Assembly (NCBI GenBank): GCA_002709225.1
Contig: PAQH01000006.1
Location: 25,245 to 73,465 of the forward strand
Length of the DNA: 48,221 nucleotides
DNA from: Planctomycetaceae bacterium
GTDB taxonomy: Bacteria; Planctomycetota; Planctomycetia; Pirellulales; Pirellulaceae
Direction of reading: 5' to 3'
Shown here piece by piece: positions 15,970 through 23,723 of this stretch; positions within the stretch are counted from its first letter, which is position 1; the number at the start of each line of letters is the position of its first letter. A program made the translations under genes and the position numbers. The notes below the pieces were generated by a model, which was given only the letters and a program-made list of their open reading frames with translations, was not told the DNA's origin and ran no database searches.

Positions 15970-17334
15970 ATGCGATACAGTGTGGTCCTAGCGTGCGGAT
16001 TGAGTGCCGTGTGTTTGGCGGTTGGCGCTGCTGAGATCCCGCCTGAGCCTGGTGTCATCGGGCCAGGCCCCCCATTGGAGATTTTAGGTACCTGGATCAA
16101 ATCTCTGGATGCCGATCGTTTCGAGGTGCGTGAAGTGGCGACCGGGCGACTGATCACGGCAGGCCGCCCGGTCATTCGTCCACTGCTTGCCAGTCTTGAG
16201 GACGCGTCTTTGGAAGCGGCGACACGGACCGTCCTGATTTTGCGCGAGCTGTCAATGTCCGCGGACTTGGATACCGCGTTCCAGGCTGAAGCGGCATTGG
16301 AGCGGATTGCAGGTTCCTTTCAAGCTTCTGCGGACCGGGCTCGCGCGACACTGAGGTTGTTGGCCAGTGTGCGCCAGGATCGTGCTTTGGAGGCGTTGCG
16401 CGAGGCCGGGGCGCGCATCTACCGAGAAGATGCCCAGTACGGCCCCTTGGGCATCGAGTTCAGTGAGCGTTGGCACGGCAAGTTGAAAGACCTGCAACAT
16501 CTGCGCTGGGTAGCGAGTGTCACCACGGTGAATTTGTCCGGCGAGAAGTTTGGCGACGGGTTTCTGAAAGCGATCGCGCGTTTGGAGAACGTTGAACGTC
16601 TGGTGCTCCAACGTACTGCGGTTAGCGATCTCGGGATGGCGAACCTGGAAAAGTTGACCGGATTGCGTTGGCTTTTTGTATTTCACACATCCATCACCGA
16701 TTCCGCGGTGAAGCATCTGATGACGCTCCCTCGCTTGGATGAAGTCAAGTTTTATGGGACGCAGGTAACCGCCGCGGGGGTAGCGGAACTCAAAAAATCG
16801 TTGGGTGACCGCGGTACCGTGGATCGCAGAGCCGGTGGCTTTCTGGGTGTTGCTTTGAGCGGCCCGTGCCAGGTTTCCAGGGTGGTGCCGCAGTCGGCCG
16901 CCGACAAAGCCGATCTGAGGCAGGACGACATCGTGTTGAAATTTGCCGACGAGTATGTGACTACGGTTCAAGATTTGATTGGAAAAATCGGCGCCAATCG
17001 GTTGGGCGGTCGGATACAATTCGAGGTGTTGCGTGGTTACGAGCCGGTACAGCTGAATGTCGAACGTAAGGGGGGGGCCTTGGGAATTGAGGGCGAGTCA
17101 CGTGGTGTGGGGATTTTCGTCACAAAGGTCGATGAGGATTCGGCTGCGGCTGTTGCAGGCATTCGCCAGGGTGATCGGATTTACACCTGGAATCGCGATA
17201 GCGTTCGCGAGCTACCGGAATTGGCGAAACGCTATGAGGCTGCCGCACAGGCGGAAGTCGTTGTCATTCGCGGTGGACAAACATTGCCTAAAGAAGTCAT
17301 CTTGGGCGGCTGGACGTGGCCAGACCTGAATTAA
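15970..17334 (+). CDS. secreted HEAT/LRR/PDZ domain protein
   Basis: A protein of about 454 residues with a signal peptide ('VVLACGLSAVCLAVGAAE'). A helical HEAT-like stretch (about 40-130) with 'RFEVREVATGRLITAGRPVI' and 'PLLASLEDASLEA' is followed by three or four leucine-rich repeats (about 185-280, with 'VTTVNLSGEKFGDGFL', 'NVERLVLQRTAVSDLGM' and 'LRWLFVFHTSITDSAV'). Two PDZ domains come next (about 290-365 and 375-450). Both PDZ domains have the 'AGIRQGDRI' type glycine-aspartate turn. No protease domain is present, so it probably acts as a periplasmic scaffold. ATG 15970 (or 15967) follows AGGG. Its stop codon overlaps the stop of the convergent CPBP gene. The partner is unknown. Confidence 0.8.
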   Translation: MRYSVVLACGLSAVCLAVGAAEIPPEPGVIGPGPPLEILGTWIKSLDADRFEVREVATGRLITAGRPVIRPLLASLEDASLEAATRTVLILRELSMSADLDTAFQAEAALERIAGSFQASADRARATLRLLASVRQDRALEALREAGARIYREDAQYGPLGIEFSERWHGKLKDLQHLRWVASVTTVNLSGEKFGDGFLKAIARLENVERLVLQRTAVSDLGMANLEKLTGLRWLFVFHTSITDSAVKHLMTLPRLDEVKFYGTQVTAAGVAELKKSLGDRGTVDRRAGGFLGVALSGPCQVSRVVPQSAADKADLRQDDIVLKFADEYVTTVQDLIGKIGANRLGGRIQFEVLRGYEPVQLNVERKGGALGIEGESRGVGIFVTKVDEDSAAAVAGIRQGDRIYTWNRDSVRELPELAKRYEAAAQAEVVVIRGGQTLPKEVILGGWTWPDLN

Positions 17335-17984
17335 TCAGGTGTTTCTTCCAGCGGGTTGCTTGTGTCTTCTGGAGGGGCTGGCGCCACGGGAGACTGCGTG
17401 ATCCAGACTAATGCGACAAAGTCGTACAGCGCATGAGTTGTCACGGAAGTCAGTATGTTCCCACTCGCGATGAATAGGATTCCCAGGTAGATTCCCGCCA
17501 GAAGTGCCAGAATTGCGTAAGTCGATGAAATCCAGTGGCACAAGCCGAAAACGGTTGCGCCCAATAGGACTCCTATCCACAGTCCTGCGTTGCCCGCGAT
17601 GTTGCGCGTTGCCAGAGTTTGCAGCCACCCACGAAAGAGCAGCTCTTCTCCCCAGCCGGCGGCCAGGGCAATCAGTGCAAGTTCCCAGATACGTGTTTCG
17701 ACAAATAGTGGCGCCAGCTGTTTGTCCACCAGTTGGTTGAGTTCGCCGAGTGGCCCTTCTTGAATCTGTCTGAGAAGTACCAGGCCGACCAGCATGGGTA
17801 ACGTGGCCAACAGGCCCCAACCGACTGCGACTACCTGGCGCCATAGTGTCTCTGGACCGATCGTGACATTTTCCAGTGGGTCGATATCACACCAGGTCCC
17901 CAGCCCAATGGCGAGTAAGCCTAACGCAGCTTCAAAGAGAAACGCCAAGGGAGCGATGTTCCGGTGTGAGATGAGGTTTGCCAT
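17331..17984 (-). CDS. CPBP family intramembrane metalloprotease
   Basis: A 217-residue membrane protein with about six hydrophobic segments. The CPBP/Abi motifs are present: 'EELLFR' (glutamates at about 113-114, Arg 118), 'FGLCH' (His about 150) and the last motif 'HALYD' (His about 184). These supply the glutamates and histidines expected at the active site of the Rce1-type glutamic/metallo peptidase. Family members act as CAAX-like proteases, bacteriocin-immunity proteins or scaffolds; the substrate is unknown. The C-terminal 20 residues are a Pro/Glu-rich tail. ATG 17984 was chosen over GTG 17990. The 3' end overlaps the convergent PDZ gene by 4 bp. Confidence 0.88.
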   Translation of the reverse strand: MANLISHRNIAPLAFLFEAALGLLAIGLGTWCDIDPLENVTIGPETLWRQVVAVGWGLLATLPMLVGLVLLRQIQEGPLGELNQLVDKQLAPLFVETRIWELALIALAAGWGEELLFRGWLQTLATRNIAGNAGLWIGVLLGATVFGLCHWISSTYAILALLAGIYLGILFIASGNILTSVTTHALYDFVALVWITQSPVAPAPPEDTSNPLEETPD

Positions 17985-18152
17985 AATCACAACCTATCGG
18001 TCTGCGGTGATTTTGACGACCGGGTCCACAACCTTTGGGGTATGCGGTACTTAATAACCGTATGGACGGTGCTTTCTTGACCGCACCGCGGCAATAGGAG
18101 ATGCTGTTAGGTGGTAGTATAGTTCCACAGTCTTCTCTTCTTGGAGTGCCAG

Positions 18153-19877
18153 ATGGTGCGGATGATTTTGATACTGCCGTATGTACTGGGAGTCTTTAAC
18201 TGGATTGCCGTCGCGGGAGCCGGTGAACAGCCTACGGCAACGTCCCCGTCCAAAACCGAGGTGCAGATTCGGGCGCATTTGGAGGCTGGCGAGTTTGGGC
18301 CGGCCCGCGCGCTGGCGGAGGGCCGACCTGAACGAGATCAACTGCTGGGTCGGATCGCCACATTTCAGGCTCGTTTTGGCATGCGCAGAGGAGCCATCAG
18401 AACGGCCGCATCGATGTCTGATGACCGGGCACGCAGTCAATCCTTGTCGGAAATTCGCGGAGGGCCGTCGACACCAGCGGAAGGGCGTGGCGGTGCCGCG
18501 CTGGCTGATTTTGATTCACTGATTGAGTTAATCACTTCAACCGTCGCGCCGGATTCATGGGACGAGGTCGGCGGCAATGGTGCGGTCCAGGAGTTTGCGA
18601 GTGGTGTTGCCGTCGATACCGCTGGTCTATTGCAGCGGATCCCGCTGCAATCCGAGGACTGGATGCTCAGGGAACAGCGTCGAGCCGCACGCGAGCGCGC
18701 GGCGAATGACGATGTTCAACAGCCTTCAGCCCTGCGAAAGATCTCCTTGACGCGTCTCGAAAAAGAATTGCAGATGCGCTGGGCCAGTGGCCAGGGTCCT
18801 GACGCTGCCATGCGCTATTTGGCCGGTCTCTACAACGTGAAATATGTTTTTGTCTATCCGCAGCAGGGAGAAATTGTGTTGGCCGGACCAGCTGGTCCGT
18901 GGCATGCCAATGACCTGGGGCGTACCGTGAATGCCGATAGTGGCTGGCCTGTGTTACAACTCGATGATCTGGTGGTTCTGGTACGTAACGCAATGCACCG
19001 TAAAGGTAGCTTTGGTTGCTCGATCACGCCGACACGCCAAGGTTTGGCGGCTGCCAAGGCATTTCAGGAATCGAGTCGGAAGCAGGGACCGCTCCGATCG
19101 GCCAGGCAGCGGCGAAAGTGGTTGGACGAACTACAGCAGTCGTTAGGCAAACAGGATATTACCGTCTACGGAATTGATCCGCGCTCGCGCGTCGCGAATG
19201 TGCTGGTGGAAGCCGACTACCGTATGAAACGGGTGGGGATGGGATTGGAGGATGGAGTATTGGGAGTGCGCAGTGTGCTCGATTCAATGTTGCGGGATCC
19301 GCCCGGTTCGATGAGTGTGATCCGCTGGTGGTTTACGTTGAACTACAAGGCCATTCAGGCGACGCCACAAAGGCACGCCTTTTCCTTCCGTGGGCCAGGC
19401 GTCAAGGTGCTCAGTGAAAACGAATTTCTTACCAGGCAGGGTAAACGTGTCCACACCGGTAAATCTGATCTGGCAACAGCGGAGTTTGCCCAATCTTTTA
19501 CACAAGAGTTTTCGGCCTTGGCGAGAAAATATCCCATTTACGCCGAGTTGAAGAACGTGTTTGATTTGGCCCTGGTCGCCGGGCTATTACGATCGGAGGA
19601 TTTGGCCGGTCAGGTAGGCTGGCATCTGACGCATTGGGGTGATCCGGAGCAATATCAAGTTGCCCGTGGAACTGCTCCACGCCGTGTCGACACCATCATT
19701 AATCACCGTCTTGTTGGTAACCGGGTGATTGCTGGTGTGAGTGGTGGGGTCACCGTTGATACAGCACATTTGGTACGCGCAGATGCGATCCAGGTTGCTG
19801 ATTACGGCGCGTTAGAGGCTGAGCACGCAACGGCCAGACCCCGGCCGAAATCACGGGATGCTTGGTGGTGGGATTGA
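18153..19877 (+). CDS. DUF1598 domain protein, exported
   Basis: A protein of about 574 residues with a signal peptide ('ILILPYVLGVFNWIAVAGAG'). The region from about residue 215 ('RYLAGLYNVKYVFVYPQQGEIVLAGPAGPW') through 'VLVEADYRMKRVGMGLE' to about 450 matches the planctomycete-restricted DUF1598 family. The first 200 residues contain short helices and low-complexity Ala/Arg segments. No enzyme motif is visible. The ribosome site GGAG is 6 bp before ATG 18153, so the frame extending to TTG 18141 was not used. It is followed by a 499-bp gap and the POTRA gene. The function of this family is unknown. Confidence 0.82.
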   Translation: MVRMILILPYVLGVFNWIAVAGAGEQPTATSPSKTEVQIRAHLEAGEFGPARALAEGRPERDQLLGRIATFQARFGMRRGAIRTAASMSDDRARSQSLSEIRGGPSTPAEGRGGAALADFDSLIELITSTVAPDSWDEVGGNGAVQEFASGVAVDTAGLLQRIPLQSEDWMLREQRRAARERAANDDVQQPSALRKISLTRLEKELQMRWASGQGPDAAMRYLAGLYNVKYVFVYPQQGEIVLAGPAGPWHANDLGRTVNADSGWPVLQLDDLVVLVRNAMHRKGSFGCSITPTRQGLAAAKAFQESSRKQGPLRSARQRRKWLDELQQSLGKQDITVYGIDPRSRVANVLVEADYRMKRVGMGLEDGVLGVRSVLDSMLRDPPGSMSVIRWWFTLNYKAIQATPQRHAFSFRGPGVKVLSENEFLTRQGKRVHTGKSDLATAEFAQSFTQEFSALARKYPIYAELKNVFDLALVAGLLRSEDLAGQVGWHLTHWGDPEQYQVARGTAPRRVDTIINHRLVGNRVIAGVSGGVTVDTAHLVRADAIQVADYGALEAEHATARPRPKSRDAWWWD

Positions 19878-19895
19878 AGTGGCCTGCCCGGAATT

Positions 19896-19957
19896 GCAGT
19901 CGCGGAGTCCCCACGTAAAGCAGTCGTGGAGTCCCCACGTAAAAGGGTGCAGTCGTG
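19896..19957. repeat. 24-bp tandem repeat, two full copies plus a partial
   Basis: Copies at 19896-19919 and 19920-19943 differ at one base and follow each other directly. A 9-bp start of a third copy lies at 19949-19957. Each unit contains CGTGG-AGTCC-CCACG (or CGCGG in copy one), so the second copy can fold into a 5-bp hairpin. The gap 19878-20376 around it has no gene on the + strand that I can support. Confidence 0.75.
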
Positions 19958-20376
19958 AACTGGTAGCCCATCGGCTGTGACCGGCTTGTTGCGCAGGCCG
20001 GATCAGGAGTACGCGAAGAAACGCACCGCTGCGGTGAATTCGCCTTGCCGCCATCCGTCGCATTCGCTATTTCTACGCGACTTTTGTTTGCCTTTTCTCA
20101 ATGAATGGTCGTCGTGTAGGTGGCGATTTCCAGTCGTCGGTTGGTTGCAGAACGTGGTTTATCGCCTGTTTTGCTTCCCGGTTGCGACTTTTCGGCCGGT
20201 CTACAGGTGGTTGTTTGTCGTGAATCGCTCCGGAGACGGAATCGCGTTGTGGGGATGGGATGGCCTCTGTTGGCTGACTTGTGGAGCTTGACCGCCTCCC
20301 CATTTCCGTAGTTTTTCGGATCCGGCGTAGTGCTGTTTTTCCTTGTCAATGCACCCGGTAAACCGGGAATCATCAT

Positions 20377-21852
20377 ATGACGGTTGATCGTTTTGACGTT
20401 ACCGTTGCCCGTCTGGTTATGATTTTGGTGATCGTCTGCGGCTGGACTCCCAGTTGCCGGCTTTCGGGCCAAGAAAGGGCTAATCCTGTATCGGCTCCTG
20501 CGGCAACGCCAGCGGTGCCTGTAGCGGACAGCCGTGGCAGCGAGTCTCCGCTCGAGGGCGGCAAGACGCCGCAAGGTATCGTGTTGGGAGTTACGGTTGA
20601 GGGCAATGACGCAGTAAAAGAATCTCGAATTTTTGCGGAATTGCGGACACGTGTTGACCGAAAATTTGACCCCGAAGTTACCAAGGCGGATGTCCGGCGA
20701 CTCTATAAGACGGGCTTGTTTCGCAACATCAAGACCTTGACTCGTTCTACTCCTGAAGGTGTTTATGTCGTTTTCAAAGTGTTTGAACAACCGACGGTGC
20801 GGTATGTGAAATACATCGGAAACCGTTACTACAAAGACAAGAAGCTCGACAAGGAAACCGGCTTGAAGGTGGGCGACGCGCAGAGCCGCTTCAATGTCGA
20901 AGATGGCCGCAGACGTGTCGAAGAGTACTACCGAAGCAAAGGATTTGTGAAAGCCACTGTGACGATCCTGGAGGGAACGAATCCAGGAGATCGCGGCGTG
21001 ATTTATGTGGTCAACGAAGGGCCGTTGGTGCGTGTCGGGCGTATTGAATTTGTTGGAAACGATCCGGACTTGGTACGCGATGGCCGCCTCAAGTCCTTGA
21101 TTTCCACAAAAACCCCGATCCTTGGTTATTTCATTCGTGGCCAGTTGGATCGTAGCAAGATCGAAGAGGATACCGAGCGGTTGACAGGTTACTACCGGAG
21201 TCTGGGTTACTTTCGCGCTCGTATCGACCGAGAACTTAGTTTTGACGAGTCGGGTAACTGGGTGACGTTGCGGTTCATTATAGACGAAGGTCAGCGTTTT
21301 CGTATTCGTTCTGTTGCGATTCAAGGAAACGAGCGATTTACAGGTGAGTCTTTGCAAGACCAGCTGAAGCTTGCTTCCGGCGACTATTTCAACTTATCAA
21401 CGATGAACCGCGATGTCGGTATGTTGCGCGACCTCTACGGCGGTCAGGGTTATGTTTACGCGGATATTAAGGCGGACCCGCGTTTCCTAGAGGAACCGGG
21501 CCAGTTAGATCTGATTTACAAGATCGAAGAAGGTGCTCAGTATCGCGTTGGGCAGGTTAATGTACACATCGCGGGTGAGTTTCCACATACTCGGGAAAGC
21601 GTGATTCTTAAACGTCTGTCGCTGTATCCGGGTGAGATTATTGACATCCGCGAAGTCAGGTCGAGCGAGCGGCGTCTGAAATCATCCCAGTTGTTTATCA
21701 ATGACCCCTCGCAGGGACGGCCACCTGCGATCAACGTTAAACCGCGCGAATTCGATGTGACAGCCGACGACGTTGCAGTCAATCCGCCGTTAACCAAACG
21801 AAGGACTTTGGGCCGTGGCCAGAGTCCTTCCCGATTATCCCGCGACCCTTGA
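20377..21852 (+). CDS. five-POTRA periplasmic protein, N-terminal half of a split BamA
   Basis: A 491-residue exported protein made almost only of POTRA domains. After a signal (about residues 11-28) and a Pro/Ala-rich spacer (30-65), five POTRA units follow at roughly 68-140, 142-218, 219-308, 309-389 and 390-458. Each starts with a 'V-x-x-V-x-x-x-GN' strand ('LGVTVEGNDAV', 'VKYIGNRYY', 'GRIEFVGND', 'SVAIQGNERF', 'QVNVHIAGEF') and contains the 'Y-x-x-x-G' helix end. Five is the number in BamA, which inserts beta-barrel proteins in the outer membrane. Unlike BamA the protein stops after POTRA 5 and a basic tail. The barrel is encoded by the next gene. Start ATG 20377; no strong ribosome site is visible. 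The two halves presumably form one complex. Confidence 0.88.
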   Translation: MTVDRFDVTVARLVMILVIVCGWTPSCRLSGQERANPVSAPAATPAVPVADSRGSESPLEGGKTPQGIVLGVTVEGNDAVKESRIFAELRTRVDRKFDPEVTKADVRRLYKTGLFRNIKTLTRSTPEGVYVVFKVFEQPTVRYVKYIGNRYYKDKKLDKETGLKVGDAQSRFNVEDGRRRVEEYYRSKGFVKATVTILEGTNPGDRGVIYVVNEGPLVRVGRIEFVGNDPDLVRDGRLKSLISTKTPILGYFIRGQLDRSKIEEDTERLTGYYRSLGYFRARIDRELSFDESGNWVTLRFIIDEGQRFRIRSVAIQGNERFTGESLQDQLKLASGDYFNLSTMNRDVGMLRDLYGGQGYVYADIKADPRFLEEPGQLDLIYKIEEGAQYRVGQVNVHIAGEFPHTRESVILKRLSLYPGEIIDIREVRSSERRLKSSQLFINDPSQGRPPAINVKPREFDVTADDVAVNPPLTKRRTLGRGQSPSRLSRDP

Positions 21853-21905
21853 TCTGGATGCGAGTCCAAATCGATTCGAAGCGACCAACCTGTATACTGC
21901 GATCC

Positions 21906-23540
21906 ATGAGCGGAAATCCCTTTGTTACGACCAGACGGTTCAGTAGAGGCAAACGGTCTCCAGCCTATGGACCACAGATTCAAGCTTGTCGCTTGCTGAC
22001 ACTACCTAACCTCGTGTTGTTGTTTGGCATCACCGTCTGTCTGACAGTCGCGGGCTGTATGCAGCGCCGCGTCTCTTCGGGATCGGCTCTGTGGCCCGCT
22101 GCCGCCAACGCGGAGACCGGTGAAGATGCGGTGGATGACGTCGTTGTTCCGGCTACCAAGTTGTCGCCACAAGTCCACTCCGAAAAGCACGTTCACCCCG
22201 AAAAAAAGTTGAAATCGGCTTCCTCGTTTCAAATTCGTGGGCAAAGCCCGCAGGCGCCACCAGTCGTGGCACAGGAGACGGTGCGGGAAGGTTTTTTGCC
22301 GGAGTACCCGCGTTACCCGGTACGCGCCTCCAGTCCCAGTGGCTGGCTTCGCTATCAATCGCCACAGGCATCGACGCCACCCGCGGTTACAGAACCGGTG
22401 CCAGCCGGCCCCGGCGGTGATGCCGCCGGAGTTGAGCCTCTGGGAGATCTGCTGTTGCAACCCCCAGGTACGGCCGATCTCGACATCTTCGTGGAAGAAG
22501 CTCGTACTGGCAGGTTTATGTTCGGTGCGGGTGTCAACTCGAACGCAGGTTTGACCGGTCACATCGTTATCGACGAACGAAATTTCGATATTCTGCGGTT
22601 TCCCACGAGCTTTCAGGATTTCCTCAATGGGACTGCTTTTCGAGGAGGCGGGCAAGGGCTGCGAATTGAAGCAGTGCCTGGCACCCTCTTTGAACGTTAC
22701 GTGGTGAATTTCACCGAGCCCTATCTGCTCTGGACTCCGTTCAGTCTGAATGTGAGTGGCTTCTTGTTTGAACGCCGTTATGAAGACTGGAGCGAAAGGC
22801 GGAAGGGCGCGCGCGCGGGGTTGGGCTATCGCATCACGCACGATTTATCCGTTAATGCTTCGTTACGGATGTTGGAAGTCGATATCTACAATCCGTCGGT
22901 AGAAGGGGTGGCGCAGTTGGATGAGATGGTTGGGGATCATGATCTTTATGGAGGCCGAGTCACACTCGCACACGATACGCGAGACATTCCTTTTCTTCCC
23001 ACGCAGGGGCACCTGTTGGAACTGAGTTTCGAACAGATGTTCGGTAGTTTTGATTATCCCCGAGGTATCGTCGATTACCGGCAGTATTTCCTTGTTCGTG
23101 AACGTGCGGACGGTTCGAATCGGCACACGTTGGCGGTCAGCACCCGGCTGGGCGTCAGTGGTGCACAGACTCCCATTTTCGAGAACTTCTTTGCCGGTGG
23201 TCAGTCGACCATCCGCGGGTTTGATTTTCGGGGTGCCTCTCCGGTCGACAGTGGGGTGACAGTGGGTGGCGAATTCATGTTGTTGAGTACTGTGGAGTAC
23301 ATGTTCCCTTTGACTGCGGATGACATGCTCAAGGGGGTGTTCTTTCTCGATGCCGGTACGGTTGAAGAAGACGTCGAAATCAACGGAGACAATTTTCGCG
23401 TATCTCCGGGGTTCGGGTTGCGGATTTCGATTCCGGCGTTGGGCCCAGCCCCTTTGGCATTTGATTTTGCGTTCCCGGTTGCCAATGCGCCCTACGACGA
23501 CATCGAGCATTTCAGCTTCTTCTTTGGATTTGGCAGGTAA
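21906..23540 (+). CDS. Omp85-type beta-barrel protein with lipoprotein signal, C-terminal half of a split BamA
   Basis: The membrane-barrel partner of the preceding POTRA protein. From ATG 21906 it has 544 residues: a basic N-region, the hydrophobic segment 'LPNLVLLFGITVCLTVAGC' ending in a good lipobox (Cys about 51), a Pro/Ser-rich linker (about 52-200) and the 16-strand barrel (about 200-544). 'STIRGFDFRG' is the loop-6 VRGF/Y motif of Omp85 proteins. 'HDTRDIPFLPTQGHLLELSFE' is typical of BamA barrels. It ends in aromatic residues (FFFGFGR). The start is uncertain: TTG 21849 overlaps the upstream TGA and ATG 21858 lies just behind it; all three are in frame, and none has a clear ribosome site, so translation may be coupled. 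Because it has its own signal it is a real gene fission, not a frameshift. Confidence 0.88.
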   Translation: MSGNPFVTTRRFSRGKRSPAYGPQIQACRLLTLPNLVLLFGITVCLTVAGCMQRRVSSGSALWPAAANAETGEDAVDDVVVPATKLSPQVHSEKHVHPEKKLKSASSFQIRGQSPQAPPVVAQETVREGFLPEYPRYPVRASSPSGWLRYQSPQASTPPAVTEPVPAGPGGDAAGVEPLGDLLLQPPGTADLDIFVEEARTGRFMFGAGVNSNAGLTGHIVIDERNFDILRFPTSFQDFLNGTAFRGGGQGLRIEAVPGTLFERYVVNFTEPYLLWTPFSLNVSGFLFERRYEDWSERRKGARAGLGYRITHDLSVNASLRMLEVDIYNPSVEGVAQLDEMVGDHDLYGGRVTLAHDTRDIPFLPTQGHLLELSFEQMFGSFDYPRGIVDYRQYFLVRERADGSNRHTLAVSTRLGVSGAQTPIFENFFAGGQSTIRGFDFRGASPVDSGVTVGGEFMLLSTVEYMFPLTADDMLKGVFFLDAGTVEEDVEINGDNFRVSPGFGLRISIPALGPAPLAFDFAFPVANAPYDDIEHFSFFFGFGR

Positions 23541-23561
23541 TTCCGGTCCCCTTAGAGGATA

Positions 23562-23581
23562 GCCTGAGGGGTTGCCTCGGC
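23562..23581 (+). repeat. hairpin after the barrel gene
   Basis: GCC-T-GAGG pairs with CCTC-GGC across a 5-nt loop, 21 bp past the barrel stop codon. There is no T-run, so it is a weak terminator candidate or an mRNA 3' structure before lnt. Confidence 0.3.
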
Positions 23582-23723
23582 GGTGGCCTGCTTGCAGAGT
23601 CAGCGCCTCCAGGCACGTGTATTTTTTCCGCGAACAGGGAGATGTTGACACCGTATCCTGGCGTAACATTGCGCCAGAGTGTCCTTCGATCCATCAGCGC
23701 GACGCGATGGCTCTTGAGCGCCT

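Noticed and set aside
19896..19957. CRISPR array
   Set aside because: Two contiguous copies without spacers and no cas genes; a tandem repeat, not CRISPR.
20098..21357. 419-codon open frame on the minus strand opposite the POTRA gene
   Set aside because: It is rich in His, Arg and Thr without domain motifs, and the + strand protein has clear POTRA motifs throughout. It is a shadow.
21840..21910. Sequencing frameshift splitting a single BamA gene
   Set aside because: The downstream gene has its own hydrophobic signal with lipobox and a long linker, which would not occur inside a continuous BamA.
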